DNA from: an uncultured Clostridia bacterium
GTDB lineage: Bacteria > Bacillota > Clostridia > Christensenellales > QALW01
Length of the DNA: 64,000 nt
NCBI GenBank assembly: GCA_934434555.1
Contig: CAKRZX010000003.1
Location: forward strand, 1 to 64,000
Direction of reading: 5' to 3'
The notes beneath the pieces were generated by a model. It saw nothing but the letters and a program-made list of their open reading frames with translations, was not told the origin of the DNA and did no database searches. Both the position numbers and the translations under genes were made by a program. Of this stretch, positions 1-7,091 are shown piece by piece (position 1 is the first letter of the stretch; each line of letters starts with the position of its first letter).

Positions 1-162
1 AGCCCGCGCCTCTTTCAAGGTGCTCACGTAGTATATATCTTTTTGCCGTTTTTTGCAACTACTTTTTTATGAACTTTATTTGCTTCATTCGTGTACTTTA
101 TGTTGAATTAACGCGCAGAACGCTATATCTTGTTGCTCACGCTCCTACACACACTATGTTGT

Positions 163-197
163 GAAAAAAAAAGGAACGCCAAAAACTCCGGCGTTCC
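163..197 (-). terminator. Intrinsic terminator of the first surface-protein gene
   Basis: Read on the minus strand, an 8-bp GC-rich stem (GGAACGCC/GGCGTTCC) with a loop of about 9 nt is followed by a run of nine T residues. It sits just past the stop codon of the gene at 213-1109. The bases left of it (1-162) are AT-rich with no ORF or RNA I can support. Confidence 0.88.
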
Positions 198-212
198 CTC
201 ACATTCAACATA

Positions 213-1109
213 TTATTTATCCGTTTTCTTTTTCTTATTTATAACCACGCATACCGCAACCGCACCGCCGACAACTGCCACCGCGGCAATACCCCATACC
301 CACCAAAGTGAGTTTCCGCCTTTTGTTTCTGTGGGAACTTCGGTAGCCTCAACGGTTGCTGTTGCTTCCGCCGTGGTAGTAGGTGTGGTTTCACCGAACA
401 CATTCTTCATTGTGGGCGTGGGCGTTGCATCGTCCTTCGGCTCTTCCGGAACGGGCGTAGTTTCTTCTGCCGGCTCATAATCTTCAAAATTATATACAGC
501 GGCATTCTTTACTTCTATCGCCTCTATATCCGCGCATTCAGATATGCCGTCCATACAAAGATTCCATTCGGAAAGCATACCGATATTAACAATTTCTTTC
601 GGAAACTCTATCGTCCATTCAACAGTAGTCCATTCACCTGAAAAATTAAAGCCGTTAGGAGCGTGATACATTATATTACCGCTCTTATTTACAAACGGAA
701 CATCATTATCGCCGCACGCTTCCTCATATTTTTTATTCCACGCATCAAAGTCTCTTGCAAGAGCACCATCGGTCGCAGCTCCGCGCAAAAGCAGTTTTGC
801 GCTGCTTTGCAAATCTTCGCCGTTTTTATACACCGCACGGATTTCAAACGTAAGAACCACCGCATCTGCACCGCTGTTGTATGCTTTCTTTACCGCCGCA
901 AGCACCGGGATAACAGGTGAACTGTACGGATTTATGACATTCGTCGCCCTGTAAACGGTGTCGCCGCCCTCGGTTTTCTTTTCAACTACCGTTTCAATTC
1001 CGTCATTCCATTCCTCTTTAAGATAGTTTTCATTTGCTGCGTATGCATTTACGCACATCATTGCGGTTACAGCCATCGCTGCTGCCACAGCCTTTAACAT
1101 TTTTTTCAT
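213..1109 (-). CDS. Secreted, membrane-anchored surface protein with lectin-like module (paralogue A)
   Basis: The 298-residue product starts with a classical signal peptide (MKKMLKAVAAAMAVTAMMC, cleavage near AYA). Residues ~25-210 form a globular module that looks like a beta-sandwich, with a WTTVEWTIEF strand and a final strand AIEVKNAAVYN. A Pro/Thr-rich linker (~212-262, containing ATPTPTMKNVFGETTPT) leads to a C-terminal membrane helix beginning WWVWGIAAVAVVGG and a short KKKK tail. No catalytic motif is visible, so a carbohydrate-binding or adhesion role is only inferred from the module it shares with enzymes elsewhere in the window. It is a tandem paralogue of the next gene and has its own promoter (1148-1176), ribosome site (GGAAAGGAA) and terminator. 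Confidence 0.8.
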   Translation of the reverse strand: MKKMLKAVAAAMAVTAMMCVNAYAANENYLKEEWNDGIETVVEKKTEGGDTVYRATNVINPYSSPVIPVLAAVKKAYNSGADAVVLTFEIRAVYKNGEDLQSSAKLLLRGAATDGALARDFDAWNKKYEEACGDNDVPFVNKSGNIMYHAPNGFNFSGEWTTVEWTIEFPKEIVNIGMLSEWNLCMDGISECADIEAIEVKNAAVYNFEDYEPAEETTPVPEEPKDDATPTPTMKNVFGETTPTTTAEATATVEATEVPTETKGGNSLWWVWGIAAVAVVGGAVAVCVVINKKKKTDK

Positions 1110-1147
1110 ACATACAATTCCTTTCCGCCGCTTCTGCCGACAAGCAG

Positions 1148-1176
1148 GTTATACCACATATATTATTTCAGGTCAA
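1148..1176 (-). promoter_or_regulatory. Sigma-A promoter of surface gene A
   Basis: Minus-strand TTGACC, 17-nt spacer, TATAAC, about 40 nt upstream of the start codon at 1109. Confidence 0.7.
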
Positions 1177-1216
1177 AATAATACGTAAATGCTGCTCCTG
1201 ACACTTTACATAATGC

Positions 1217-1240
1217 AAAAGGCGGTCTTTCCTCAGACCG
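1217..1240 (-). terminator. Terminator after surface gene B
   Basis: A CGGTCT/AGACCG stem is followed on the minus strand by CCTTTTGC. It lies 10 nt past the stop codon at 1250. The T run is short, so it may be leaky. Confidence 0.6.
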
Positions 1241-1249
1241 ACTCAATGT

Positions 1250-2164
1250 TTATTCTGCTTTACCGTCTTTTTTCTTTTTAATTACAAAGAAGTAAACTGC
1301 CGCGCCGCCGCCTGCAACAACGACTACCGCAACGATAACCCAAACCCACCAAAGCGAATTTCCGCCTTTTGTGTCATTGGGAACTTCGGTAGCCTCAACG
1401 GTTGCCGTTGCTTTCGCCGCAACAGTGGGTGTAGGTGTGGTTTCGCCGAACACGTTCTTCATTGTGGGGGTAGGTGTTGCATCCTCTTCCGGCTCGGGCG
1501 TTGGAGTAGGTGTGGGAGTCGCCGGTGCATCGCTTACGTAATCCGATTCGCAGTAAATGCCGGTATCCTTGATTTCAATACCCGCAAGCAAAGTATTGTC
1601 CTTAATGGTGTCTATGCACAGACTCCACTCGGTAATCATCTTGTTGTCTACCTGTGCGCTTGTAAGCGCCATAGGCCATTCAACGAGCGTCCATTCGCTG
1701 TCGGTAAACTCAATAGCTGAGCCGTAATACATTACATTGCCCATGCTGCATCCAAAAAGAGCATCTTCGCCGTCAAGACTCTCTTCATACTTTAATTTCC
1801 ACTCTTCACTGGCCTCCTCATTCGGCTCAATCTTTTCCGACGTTGTTCCGCGGAACAAAACCCTTGCAGAGGTATATTCGCCCTCATTGCCGGCTTTATA
1901 CAACGCGCGAATCTTAAAGGTAACAATTATCGATTCCTCTTTTGAAACCGCGTCTTTTATTGACGCGAGTGAGGGAAGAAACGGTGATGACCACTGGTTT
2001 ATCATATTGGCAGCCTTATAGACATCACCTTCTTTGGAAACGGTCGCGTCAAGGCCGTTTGTCCATTCCGCTTTAAGGTAGTTTTTGCCCTGGGCGTTAA
2101 CCCCGAGGCAGAGGGCAGATACCGCTATACAGCAGGCAAGTGCCGCAGTTAATAATTTTTTCAT
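1250..2164 (-). CDS. Secreted, membrane-anchored surface protein with lectin-like module (paralogue B)
   Basis: This 304-residue protein has the same architecture as its neighbour: signal peptide (MKKLLTAALACCIAVSALC...), a ~185-residue module, a Thr/Pro linker, a C-terminal helix (WWVWVIVAVVVVAGG) and a KKKKDGKAE tail. The linker and anchor are almost identical between the two paralogues (ATPTPTMKNVFGETTPT, then SLWWVW), whereas the outer modules have diverged. That pattern suggests duplication followed by diversification of the ligand-facing part. No enzymatic motif is seen. A perfect consensus promoter lies upstream, so high expression is likely. The function is unknown; glycan binding is an inference. 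Confidence 0.8.
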   Translation of the reverse strand: MKKLLTAALACCIAVSALCLGVNAQGKNYLKAEWTNGLDATVSKEGDVYKAANMINQWSSPFLPSLASIKDAVSKEESIIVTFKIRALYKAGNEGEYTSARVLFRGTTSEKIEPNEEASEEWKLKYEESLDGEDALFGCSMGNVMYYGSAIEFTDSEWTLVEWPMALTSAQVDNKMITEWSLCIDTIKDNTLLAGIEIKDTGIYCESDYVSDAPATPTPTPTPEPEEDATPTPTMKNVFGETTPTPTVAAKATATVEATEVPNDTKGGNSLWWVWVIVAVVVVAGGGAAVYFFVIKKKKDGKAE

Positions 2165-2204
2165 TCAATTCATTCCTTCCTGTTTTTTTATGAATTCAAC
2201 CGAT

Positions 2205-2233
2205 ATTATACTTGAACAATTCCGTCTTGTCAA
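2205..2233 (-). promoter_or_regulatory. Perfect consensus promoter of surface gene B
   Basis: Minus-strand TTGACA, 17-nt spacer, TATAAT, about 40 nt upstream of the start at 2164. Confidence 0.85.
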
Positions 2234-2294
2234 CACGAAATTTATTTTTTAATCTTTTGTTTACATTTGTGTCCATTCAGAAGAACACTGCTGT

Positions 2295-3407
2295 TCAAAA
2301 AAAGGATTTAAGTGCATTTTCTATATCTTCTTTCGTCTGTGCTACCGAGCCTTGTATCATACCGTCTCTGCCGCCGCACCGTATATTGAGTTTACCTTGC
2401 AAGGTTTCCTTTATGTTGTCGGGGCAGAGTGCCATAAATCTGTATGTTTCGCCCGCGCCCGCAAACGCAAACACGGGCTGACCGAATTTTAGTTTAAGCG
2501 CGTTTACCGCGTCCTTTAACAGCGACGCATCGTCAACGAACATATAGTTTTTTTCGCTTTCTTCCGCTGCCCTAAGCACCGCTTTTATCTGCATATCCTT
2601 TATCTTAAATTCCGCGTCTTTAAGTTTTTGCGCCAGTTTTTCAACCCCGTCGGCGCAGTTTTCGCTCGGTAAAGATGTTATATGCGAAATTCTCTCCGCA
2701 TTTTTCTGCAAAATCCGCATTTCGTTAAGTGCGAACGCGCCGCTTTTCATCGTAAGGCGAACGCCGTTTTTGTGCTTTTCGGAATTTATTATCTTTATTA
2801 TTCCCGCCTGCGCGGTTGACCATACGTGGGGCGCGCAGCAGGCGCACACGTCCACGCCCGGGATTTCCACTATCCGCAGGTTTTCTTTTATATCGATTTT
2901 GCTTCTGAAAATAATTCCGTCCGTATCTTGGGGAAAGTACGCTTTAACGGGCAAATCCCGCCAAAGAATCTCGTTTACCTCGCTTTCAAGGAAAAGAACA
3001 TCTTCCTTTGTAAGAGTTCCGTTGTAATCCATTGTAACGAATCCGTCGCCCAGATGAAAGCCCACGTTGTCAAGCCCGAATCTTTTGTTCACCGTTCCCG
3101 AAACTATATGTTCCGCCGTATGATTCTGCATTTTGGCAAAGCGTTTATCCCAGTTCAGCACGCCGTGAACCGCGCCGAGAGGAATTTCCCTTTCAAGAAT
3201 ATGAAGAATTTCGCCGTTTATTTCCTGCGTGTCGGTAACTTTCACCCCGTTAAGTGCGCCCGTGTCGCCCGTCTGTCCGCCGCCCTCGGGGAAAAACGCG
3301 GTTTTATCAAGCACCGCAGCAAAGTATTCTCCCTCTTTGCGGCAGGAAATGCATTCCGCGTCAAATTCCTTTATATATGCATCCTTGTAGAAAAGTTTTT
3401 CGCTCAT
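2295..3407 (-). CDS. Alanyl-tRNA editing protein, AlaX long form
   Basis: This 370-residue protein belongs to the free-standing AlaX family, which hydrolyses mischarged Ser-tRNA(Ala) or Gly-tRNA(Ala). An N-terminal AlaRS second-additional-domain beta-barrel (FFPEGGGQTGDTG, residues ~33-45) precedes the editing site. The zinc ligands are HTAEH (~95) and CCAPH (~188). The C-terminal third ends in a DHHA1-like segment (CGGRDGMIQGSV), making this the long AlaX-II/L type. I chose the ATG at 3407 because a GAGGTG ribosome site sits 7 nt upstream; an in-frame GTG at 3416 lies within that site. It is divergent from glpK and each has its own promoter in the 119-bp gap. Confidence 0.9.
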   Translation of the reverse strand: MSEKLFYKDAYIKEFDAECISCRKEGEYFAAVLDKTAFFPEGGGQTGDTGALNGVKVTDTQEINGEILHILEREIPLGAVHGVLNWDKRFAKMQNHTAEHIVSGTVNKRFGLDNVGFHLGDGFVTMDYNGTLTKEDVLFLESEVNEILWRDLPVKAYFPQDTDGIIFRSKIDIKENLRIVEIPGVDVCACCAPHVWSTAQAGIIKIINSEKHKNGVRLTMKSGAFALNEMRILQKNAERISHITSLPSENCADGVEKLAQKLKDAEFKIKDMQIKAVLRAAEESEKNYMFVDDASLLKDAVNALKLKFGQPVFAFAGAGETYRFMALCPDNIKETLQGKLNIRCGGRDGMIQGSVAQTKEDIENALKSFF

Positions 3408-3430
3408 TTTTTTCACCTCGTTTATGATAA

Positions 3431-3459
3431 ATTATCATGCATTATAATTTTTTTGTCAA
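3431..3459 (-). promoter_or_regulatory. Promoter of the AlaX gene
   Basis: Minus-strand TTGACA, 17-nt spacer, GATAAT, placed 24 nt upstream of the start codon. Confidence 0.75.
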
Positions 3460-3476
3460 GCCCGAAATTTTGCCTA

Positions 3477-3505
3477 TTGAAATCACGCCGAACATATGAT
3501 ACAAT
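3477..3505 (+). promoter_or_regulatory. Promoter of glpK
   Basis: TTGAAA, 17-nt spacer, TACAAT. The predicted transcript start gives a short leader of about 15 nt before the ribosome site GGAAGTGA. Confidence 0.7.
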
Positions 3506-3526
3506 ATACCGTAAGGAAGTGACGGA

Positions 3527-4978
3527 ATGAAAAAATACGTTATTGCCCTTGACGAGGGCACAACAAGCGCCCGCGCGATACTGTTTGACCGTGATTTGAA
3601 TGTAATTTCTTCTTCACAGCAGAATTTTACGCAGATTTATCCGCGCCCGGGCTGGGTTGAACAGGACCCGCTCGAACTCTACGCCGCCCAGTATGCCGCA
3701 CTTTGCGAATGCATTGCCAAAAGCGGAATTTCGCCCGATGAGATTGCCGCAATTGGCATCGCAAATCAGCGGGAAACTACGGTAGTGTGGGAAAAATCAA
3801 CGGGGCGTCCCGTATACAACGCCATTGTGTGGCAGTGCCGCCGCACAAAAGATATGTGCAAAGACCTTGACGGAGAATACATAACCGCCGTTACGGGCTT
3901 GCGTCCCGACGCGTATTTCAGCGCAACAAAAATAAAATGGATTCTTGATAACGTTCCCGACGCGAAAAACAAAGATTTAATGTTCGGCACGGTGGACACG
4001 TGGCTTTTATATAAACTCTGCGGCGTTCACGCAACGGACGAAACCAACGCGTCGCGGACAATGCTTTACGATATTTCTTCCGGCTGTTGGGACAAAAAAC
4101 TTTTGCAGACTTTCGGCATTTCCGAAAAAATGCTGCCGCAGGTAAAAAAGAGCGGTTCGTTTTTCGGCACGGCGGAGATAATGGGTGCAGAGATTCCCGT
4201 TTGCGGAATCGCAGGCGACCAGCAGGCGGCCCTTTTCGGGCAGTGCTGTTTTTCTTCCGGCAGTGCAAAAGCCACTTACGGCACGGGGTGCTTTTTGCTT
4301 ATGAACACGGGCGAAAACAGAATTCCGTCAAAAAACGGACTTGTTACTTCTCTCGGCGCAACCCTTGAAAACGAGCAGACGCAGTTTGTGCTTGAAGGCA
4401 GTGTGTTTATCTGCGGTGCGGTGCTGCAATGGCTCCGTGACGGCTTGCGCTTTTTCTCTGATTCAGCCGACAGCGAATATTTTGCCGGCAAGGTTGAAAA
4501 CAGCGGCGGAGTATATATTGTGCCGGCGTTTTCAGGTTTGGGTGCGCCCTACTGGGATTCCGACGCCCGGGGCGCGGTTTTCGGGCTTACCCGCGGAACC
4601 ACCCGTGACCATCTCACCCGTGCGGCGCTTGAATCCATAGCGTTTCAGGCGGAAGACGTACTCGCGGCAATGCGTATGGACACAAAACTTCCGCTTTCCG
4701 ACCTTAAAGTTGACGGCGGTGCGGCAGCGAACGGACTTTTAATGCAGTTTCAGGCGGATATTTCAAACACCTGCGTGATTCTTGCGGAATCGAACGAGGC
4801 AACGGCGCGGGGTGCGGCAATGCTTGCGGGGCTGACTTGCGGATTCTTCCCGTCAAGGGAATACATTATTGAGCGCACAAAAGTAAAAAAGGTATTTGAG
4901 CCTGATTTAAGCGATGAAGTGCGGAAAGAAAAATTATCACAGTGGCAGAGAGCGGTCAGCGCCTGCCGGGAATTTTAG
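3527..4978 (+). CDS. glpK: Glycerol kinase
   Basis: It phosphorylates glycerol to sn-glycerol-3-phosphate using ATP in the cytoplasm (FGGY sugar-kinase family). The 483 residues are close to the usual ~500. Diagnostic segments are DEGTTSARAILFD (~9-21, ATP and glycerol site), GWVEQDP (~44), VDTWLLYKL, NASRTMLYDI, AGDQQAALFGQ (~228) and FSGLGAPYWD (~335). The first motif has Glu where most family members have Gln (DQGTT). No glpF or glpD is nearby. The next gene, 8 nt away, is a lipase-like hydrolase whose product could be glycerol, so the pair may salvage glycerol from acylglycerols; that link is inference. Confidence 0.95.
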   Translation: MKKYVIALDEGTTSARAILFDRDLNVISSSQQNFTQIYPRPGWVEQDPLELYAAQYAALCECIAKSGISPDEIAAIGIANQRETTVVWEKSTGRPVYNAIVWQCRRTKDMCKDLDGEYITAVTGLRPDAYFSATKIKWILDNVPDAKNKDLMFGTVDTWLLYKLCGVHATDETNASRTMLYDISSGCWDKKLLQTFGISEKMLPQVKKSGSFFGTAEIMGAEIPVCGIAGDQQAALFGQCCFSSGSAKATYGTGCFLLMNTGENRIPSKNGLVTSLGATLENEQTQFVLEGSVFICGAVLQWLRDGLRFFSDSADSEYFAGKVENSGGVYIVPAFSGLGAPYWDSDARGAVFGLTRGTTRDHLTRAALESIAFQAEDVLAAMRMDTKLPLSDLKVDGGAAANGLLMQFQADISNTCVILAESNEATARGAAMLAGLTCGFFPSREYIIERTKVKKVFEPDLSDEVRKEKLSQWQRAVSACREF

Positions 4979-4986
4979 GAGGAAAA

Positions 4987-5895
4987 ATGATTACGGTAAA
5001 AGAAAAGCGCGTACCGTCGTCGGACGGCATACATATATTAAAGGGCAAAATTTTTATTCCCGACGGGCAGATAACGGGGTATTTACACATTGTACACGGA
5101 ATGACCGAGCATATAGGAAGATACGAATCATTTATGCGTCTTGCCGCCGAACAGGGATATATTGCTTTCGGGTACGATAATCTGGGGCACGGCGCTACCG
5201 CCGACAACGAGGGTGAACTCGGCTTTATTGCCCACCGTGACGGCTGGAAACTGCTTGCAAAAGACGTTAAAGTATTTTCCGACAGCGTAAAAAGCGAGTA
5301 CGGCGAACTTCCCTATTATTTAATGGGGCATTCAATGGGTTCGTTTATCGTGCGCACGTCGGTTTCAATGTTTGCCCGCCCCGACAAACTTATTATTATG
5401 GGTACCGGCGGCGCAAATCCCGCTTCGGGAATCGGGCTTGCCTTTACGAAACTGATTAAATTCTTTAAGGGTGAAAGATATATTTCAAAAACCGTCGACA
5501 AACTTGCGTTCGGCTCGTACAATTCGCATTTTGAGGGCGAGGGCGCAAGCGCGTGGCTTTCAAAGGACACGGAAAATCACAGGCACTACGCGGCGGACAA
5601 ATACTGCACTTTTAAGTTTTCGGTAAGCGCAATGCAGGACCTTATTACCCTTAACCGCTACGCGAACTCAAAAAAGTGCTTTGAAAACACGCCCGATATT
5701 CCCATACTTCTCGTTTCGGGAAGCGAAGACCCGGTAGGCGATTACGGCGAGGGCGTAAAGGAAGTATACAATGCCCTTAAAGCAACGGGGCACAATGTAA
5801 AATTAAAACTTTATTCTTCCTATCGGCACGAAATTCTCAACGATTTCTGCCGCGAATGTGTGGAAAAAGATATTTTCACATTCCTTTCGGAATAA
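4987..5895 (+). CDS. Alpha/beta hydrolase, monoacylglycerol lipase / lysophospholipase type
   Basis: This is a 302-residue serine hydrolase of the Hydrolase_4 family. The nucleophile elbow GHSMGS lies at ~114-119 (Ser ~116), a likely Asp is in SGSEDPVGDYGEG (~247), and the His is in YRHEILND (~279). An oxyanion-type HGMTEH segment (~38) is also present. The start is the ATG preceded by AGGAGG at 4977; an upstream in-frame ATG inside glpK lacks a ribosome site. It has no signal peptide and is therefore cytoplasmic. Close linkage to glpK suggests release of glycerol from monoacylglycerols or lysolipids; the substrate is not proven. Confidence 0.87.
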   Translation: MITVKEKRVPSSDGIHILKGKIFIPDGQITGYLHIVHGMTEHIGRYESFMRLAAEQGYIAFGYDNLGHGATADNEGELGFIAHRDGWKLLAKDVKVFSDSVKSEYGELPYYLMGHSMGSFIVRTSVSMFARPDKLIIMGTGGANPASGIGLAFTKLIKFFKGERYISKTVDKLAFGSYNSHFEGEGASAWLSKDTENHRHYAADKYCTFKFSVSAMQDLITLNRYANSKKCFENTPDIPILLVSGSEDPVGDYGEGVKEVYNALKATGHNVKLKLYSSYRHEILNDFCRECVEKDIFTFLSE

Positions 5896-5936
5896 TTCTC
5901 TACCAAGCGTTTATTGTTTTTCTTCCGCATTTCAAC

Positions 5937-6192
5937 CCCGTAGGGCAGGGGTTTATCTCCTACCGCAAGCGCAGAAAGATTGTGGGCTTGCAAGAGATAT
6001 AATGTTGAAAAGCACCTGTCTTTCTGCACAAAACAACCTATTCCAAAACGGCGGGACATAAAGCCCCGCCCTACCGCGAAAGACAGATAAAGAGCATAAA
6101 ACGAGCAATGCAAAAGGCAGTTTAACCGCAAAAGTGTTTTTCCTAAAAACCTCATTTTAACATTGCAGGGCAGCGGTTTGCTGCTGATTTCC
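5937..6192. repeat. REP-like palindrome cluster A between convergent genes
   Basis: The 389-bp gap 5896-6284 has no gene but several palindromes. GTAGG...CCTAC lies at 5940-5963 and GGCGGG...CCCCGCC at 6050-6070, the latter followed by CTAC. A degenerate CAGC...GCTG unit lies at 6171-6184. The same units recur near 37.2 and 54.4 kb. GTAG (or CTAC on the other strand) at the foot of a hairpin is the signature of REP sequences recognised by RAYT transposases. A further 8-bp hairpin (CTGAAATC/GATTTCAG) lies at about 6226-6250. Confidence 0.7.
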
Positions 6193-6261
6193 ACCGCGTT
6201 TAACCCTATATTGAACCCTAAAATCTGAAATCGCGGGTTTTGATTTCAGCAAGCAAACGAC

Positions 6262-6286
6262 AAAGGACGCTCGATTCGCGTCCTTT
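6262..6286 (-). terminator. Terminator-like hairpin after the HAD gene
   Basis: A 9-bp stem AAAGGACGC/GCGTCCTTT overlaps the stop codon of the minus-strand gene. The trailing T run is short (CTTTGTCG). Confidence 0.6.
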
Positions 6287-6929
6287 ATTTCAGTCTGTCC
6301 CAAAGTTCTTCCGCCGAATCGGCAAAAACCGCCGCGCCGTTTTTCACTAAAAATTCCCGTTTTCTGAACCCCCATGTTACCGAAACACAGGGAATCTCCG
6401 CATTTTTCGCGGTCAGAATATCCACATCGGAATCGCCCACATATACGCAGGAAGATTTATCAAGTCCCAGATTATCCATTACCTTAAATACCGAATCGGG
6501 CGCGGGCTTTTTGCGCACGTTTTCGCTTTCGCCCACTGCACAGAGAATAAGATTTCCGAAGTACTTTTCCGAAAGTTTCTTTACCGCTCCGTCAAACTTA
6601 TTTGAAACTATGGCGCATTTTACGCCGTTTGCGTTCAGTTTTTTCAGCAATTCCGTTATCCCCGGATAGGGCTTTGTGTTATCCTCGCTGTGAAGAGAAT
6701 AGTCCTTTTTGAAAATTCCAAGCGTTTCGGGCAGCATATCAGCGTGTTCTTCACCGAGCGCGCGCTTTATAAGCATTTCAACGCCGTTGCCCACAAACGC
6801 ACACACTTCTGCTTCCGTCCGTGCGGGCATACCCATTTTTTCGAGTGCCCGGTTGGTTGAAAGATACAAATCGTGCAGCGTATTAAGCAACGTTCCGTCC
6901 AGGTCAAAAATAACTCCCTTATATTTCAT
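6285..6929 (-). CDS. HAD-family phosphatase, phosphoglycolate phosphatase-like
   Basis: This 214-residue protein is a HAD subfamily I hydrolase with an alpha-helical cap. Motif I is FDLDGTLLNT (~8-17) with the nucleophile Asp and acid/base Asp. Motif II is the Ser in CAIVSNK (~108), motif III the Lys in VRKKPAPD (~140), and motif IV GDSDVD (~167). Gph/PpaX-type enzymes dephosphorylate small phosphate esters such as 2-phosphoglycolate or pyrophosphate; the substrate cannot be chosen from sequence. The ATG at 6929 is preferred because AGGTGG lies just upstream of it; an ATG at 6941 overlaps that site. Confidence 0.88.
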   Translation of the reverse strand: MKYKGVIFDLDGTLLNTLHDLYLSTNRALEKMGMPARTEAEVCAFVGNGVEMLIKRALGEEHADMLPETLGIFKKDYSLHSEDNTKPYPGITELLKKLNANGVKCAIVSNKFDGAVKKLSEKYFGNLILCAVGESENVRKKPAPDSVFKVMDNLGLDKSSCVYVGDSDVDILTAKNAEIPCVSVTWGFRKREFLVKNGAAVFADSAEELWDRLK

Positions 6930-6955
6930 AGTCCACCTCATAACCGTATATTTTT

Positions 6956-6984
6956 ATTATACACCCGTTTTTTAATCGCCGCAA
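6956..6984 (-). promoter_or_regulatory. Promoter of the HAD gene
   Basis: Minus-strand TTGCGG, 17-nt spacer, TATAAT, 26 nt upstream of the ATG. Confidence 0.6.
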
Positions 6985-7030
6985 CACGTTATTTTTGTTG
7001 AATTATACAAAAAATAAATCGTTTTGTATA

Positions 7031-7059
7031 TTGTTTTTTTCGATTACGGCTGATATAAT
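7031..7059 (+). promoter_or_regulatory. Promoter of the DUF4038 gene pair
   Basis: TTGTTT, 17-nt spacer, TATAAT, followed by GGAGG and the ATG at 7092. It probably drives both 7092-9524 and 9534-11183. Confidence 0.65.
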
Positions 7060-7091
7060 GGAATCAGCATTAACAATATCGGAGGTTTTTT

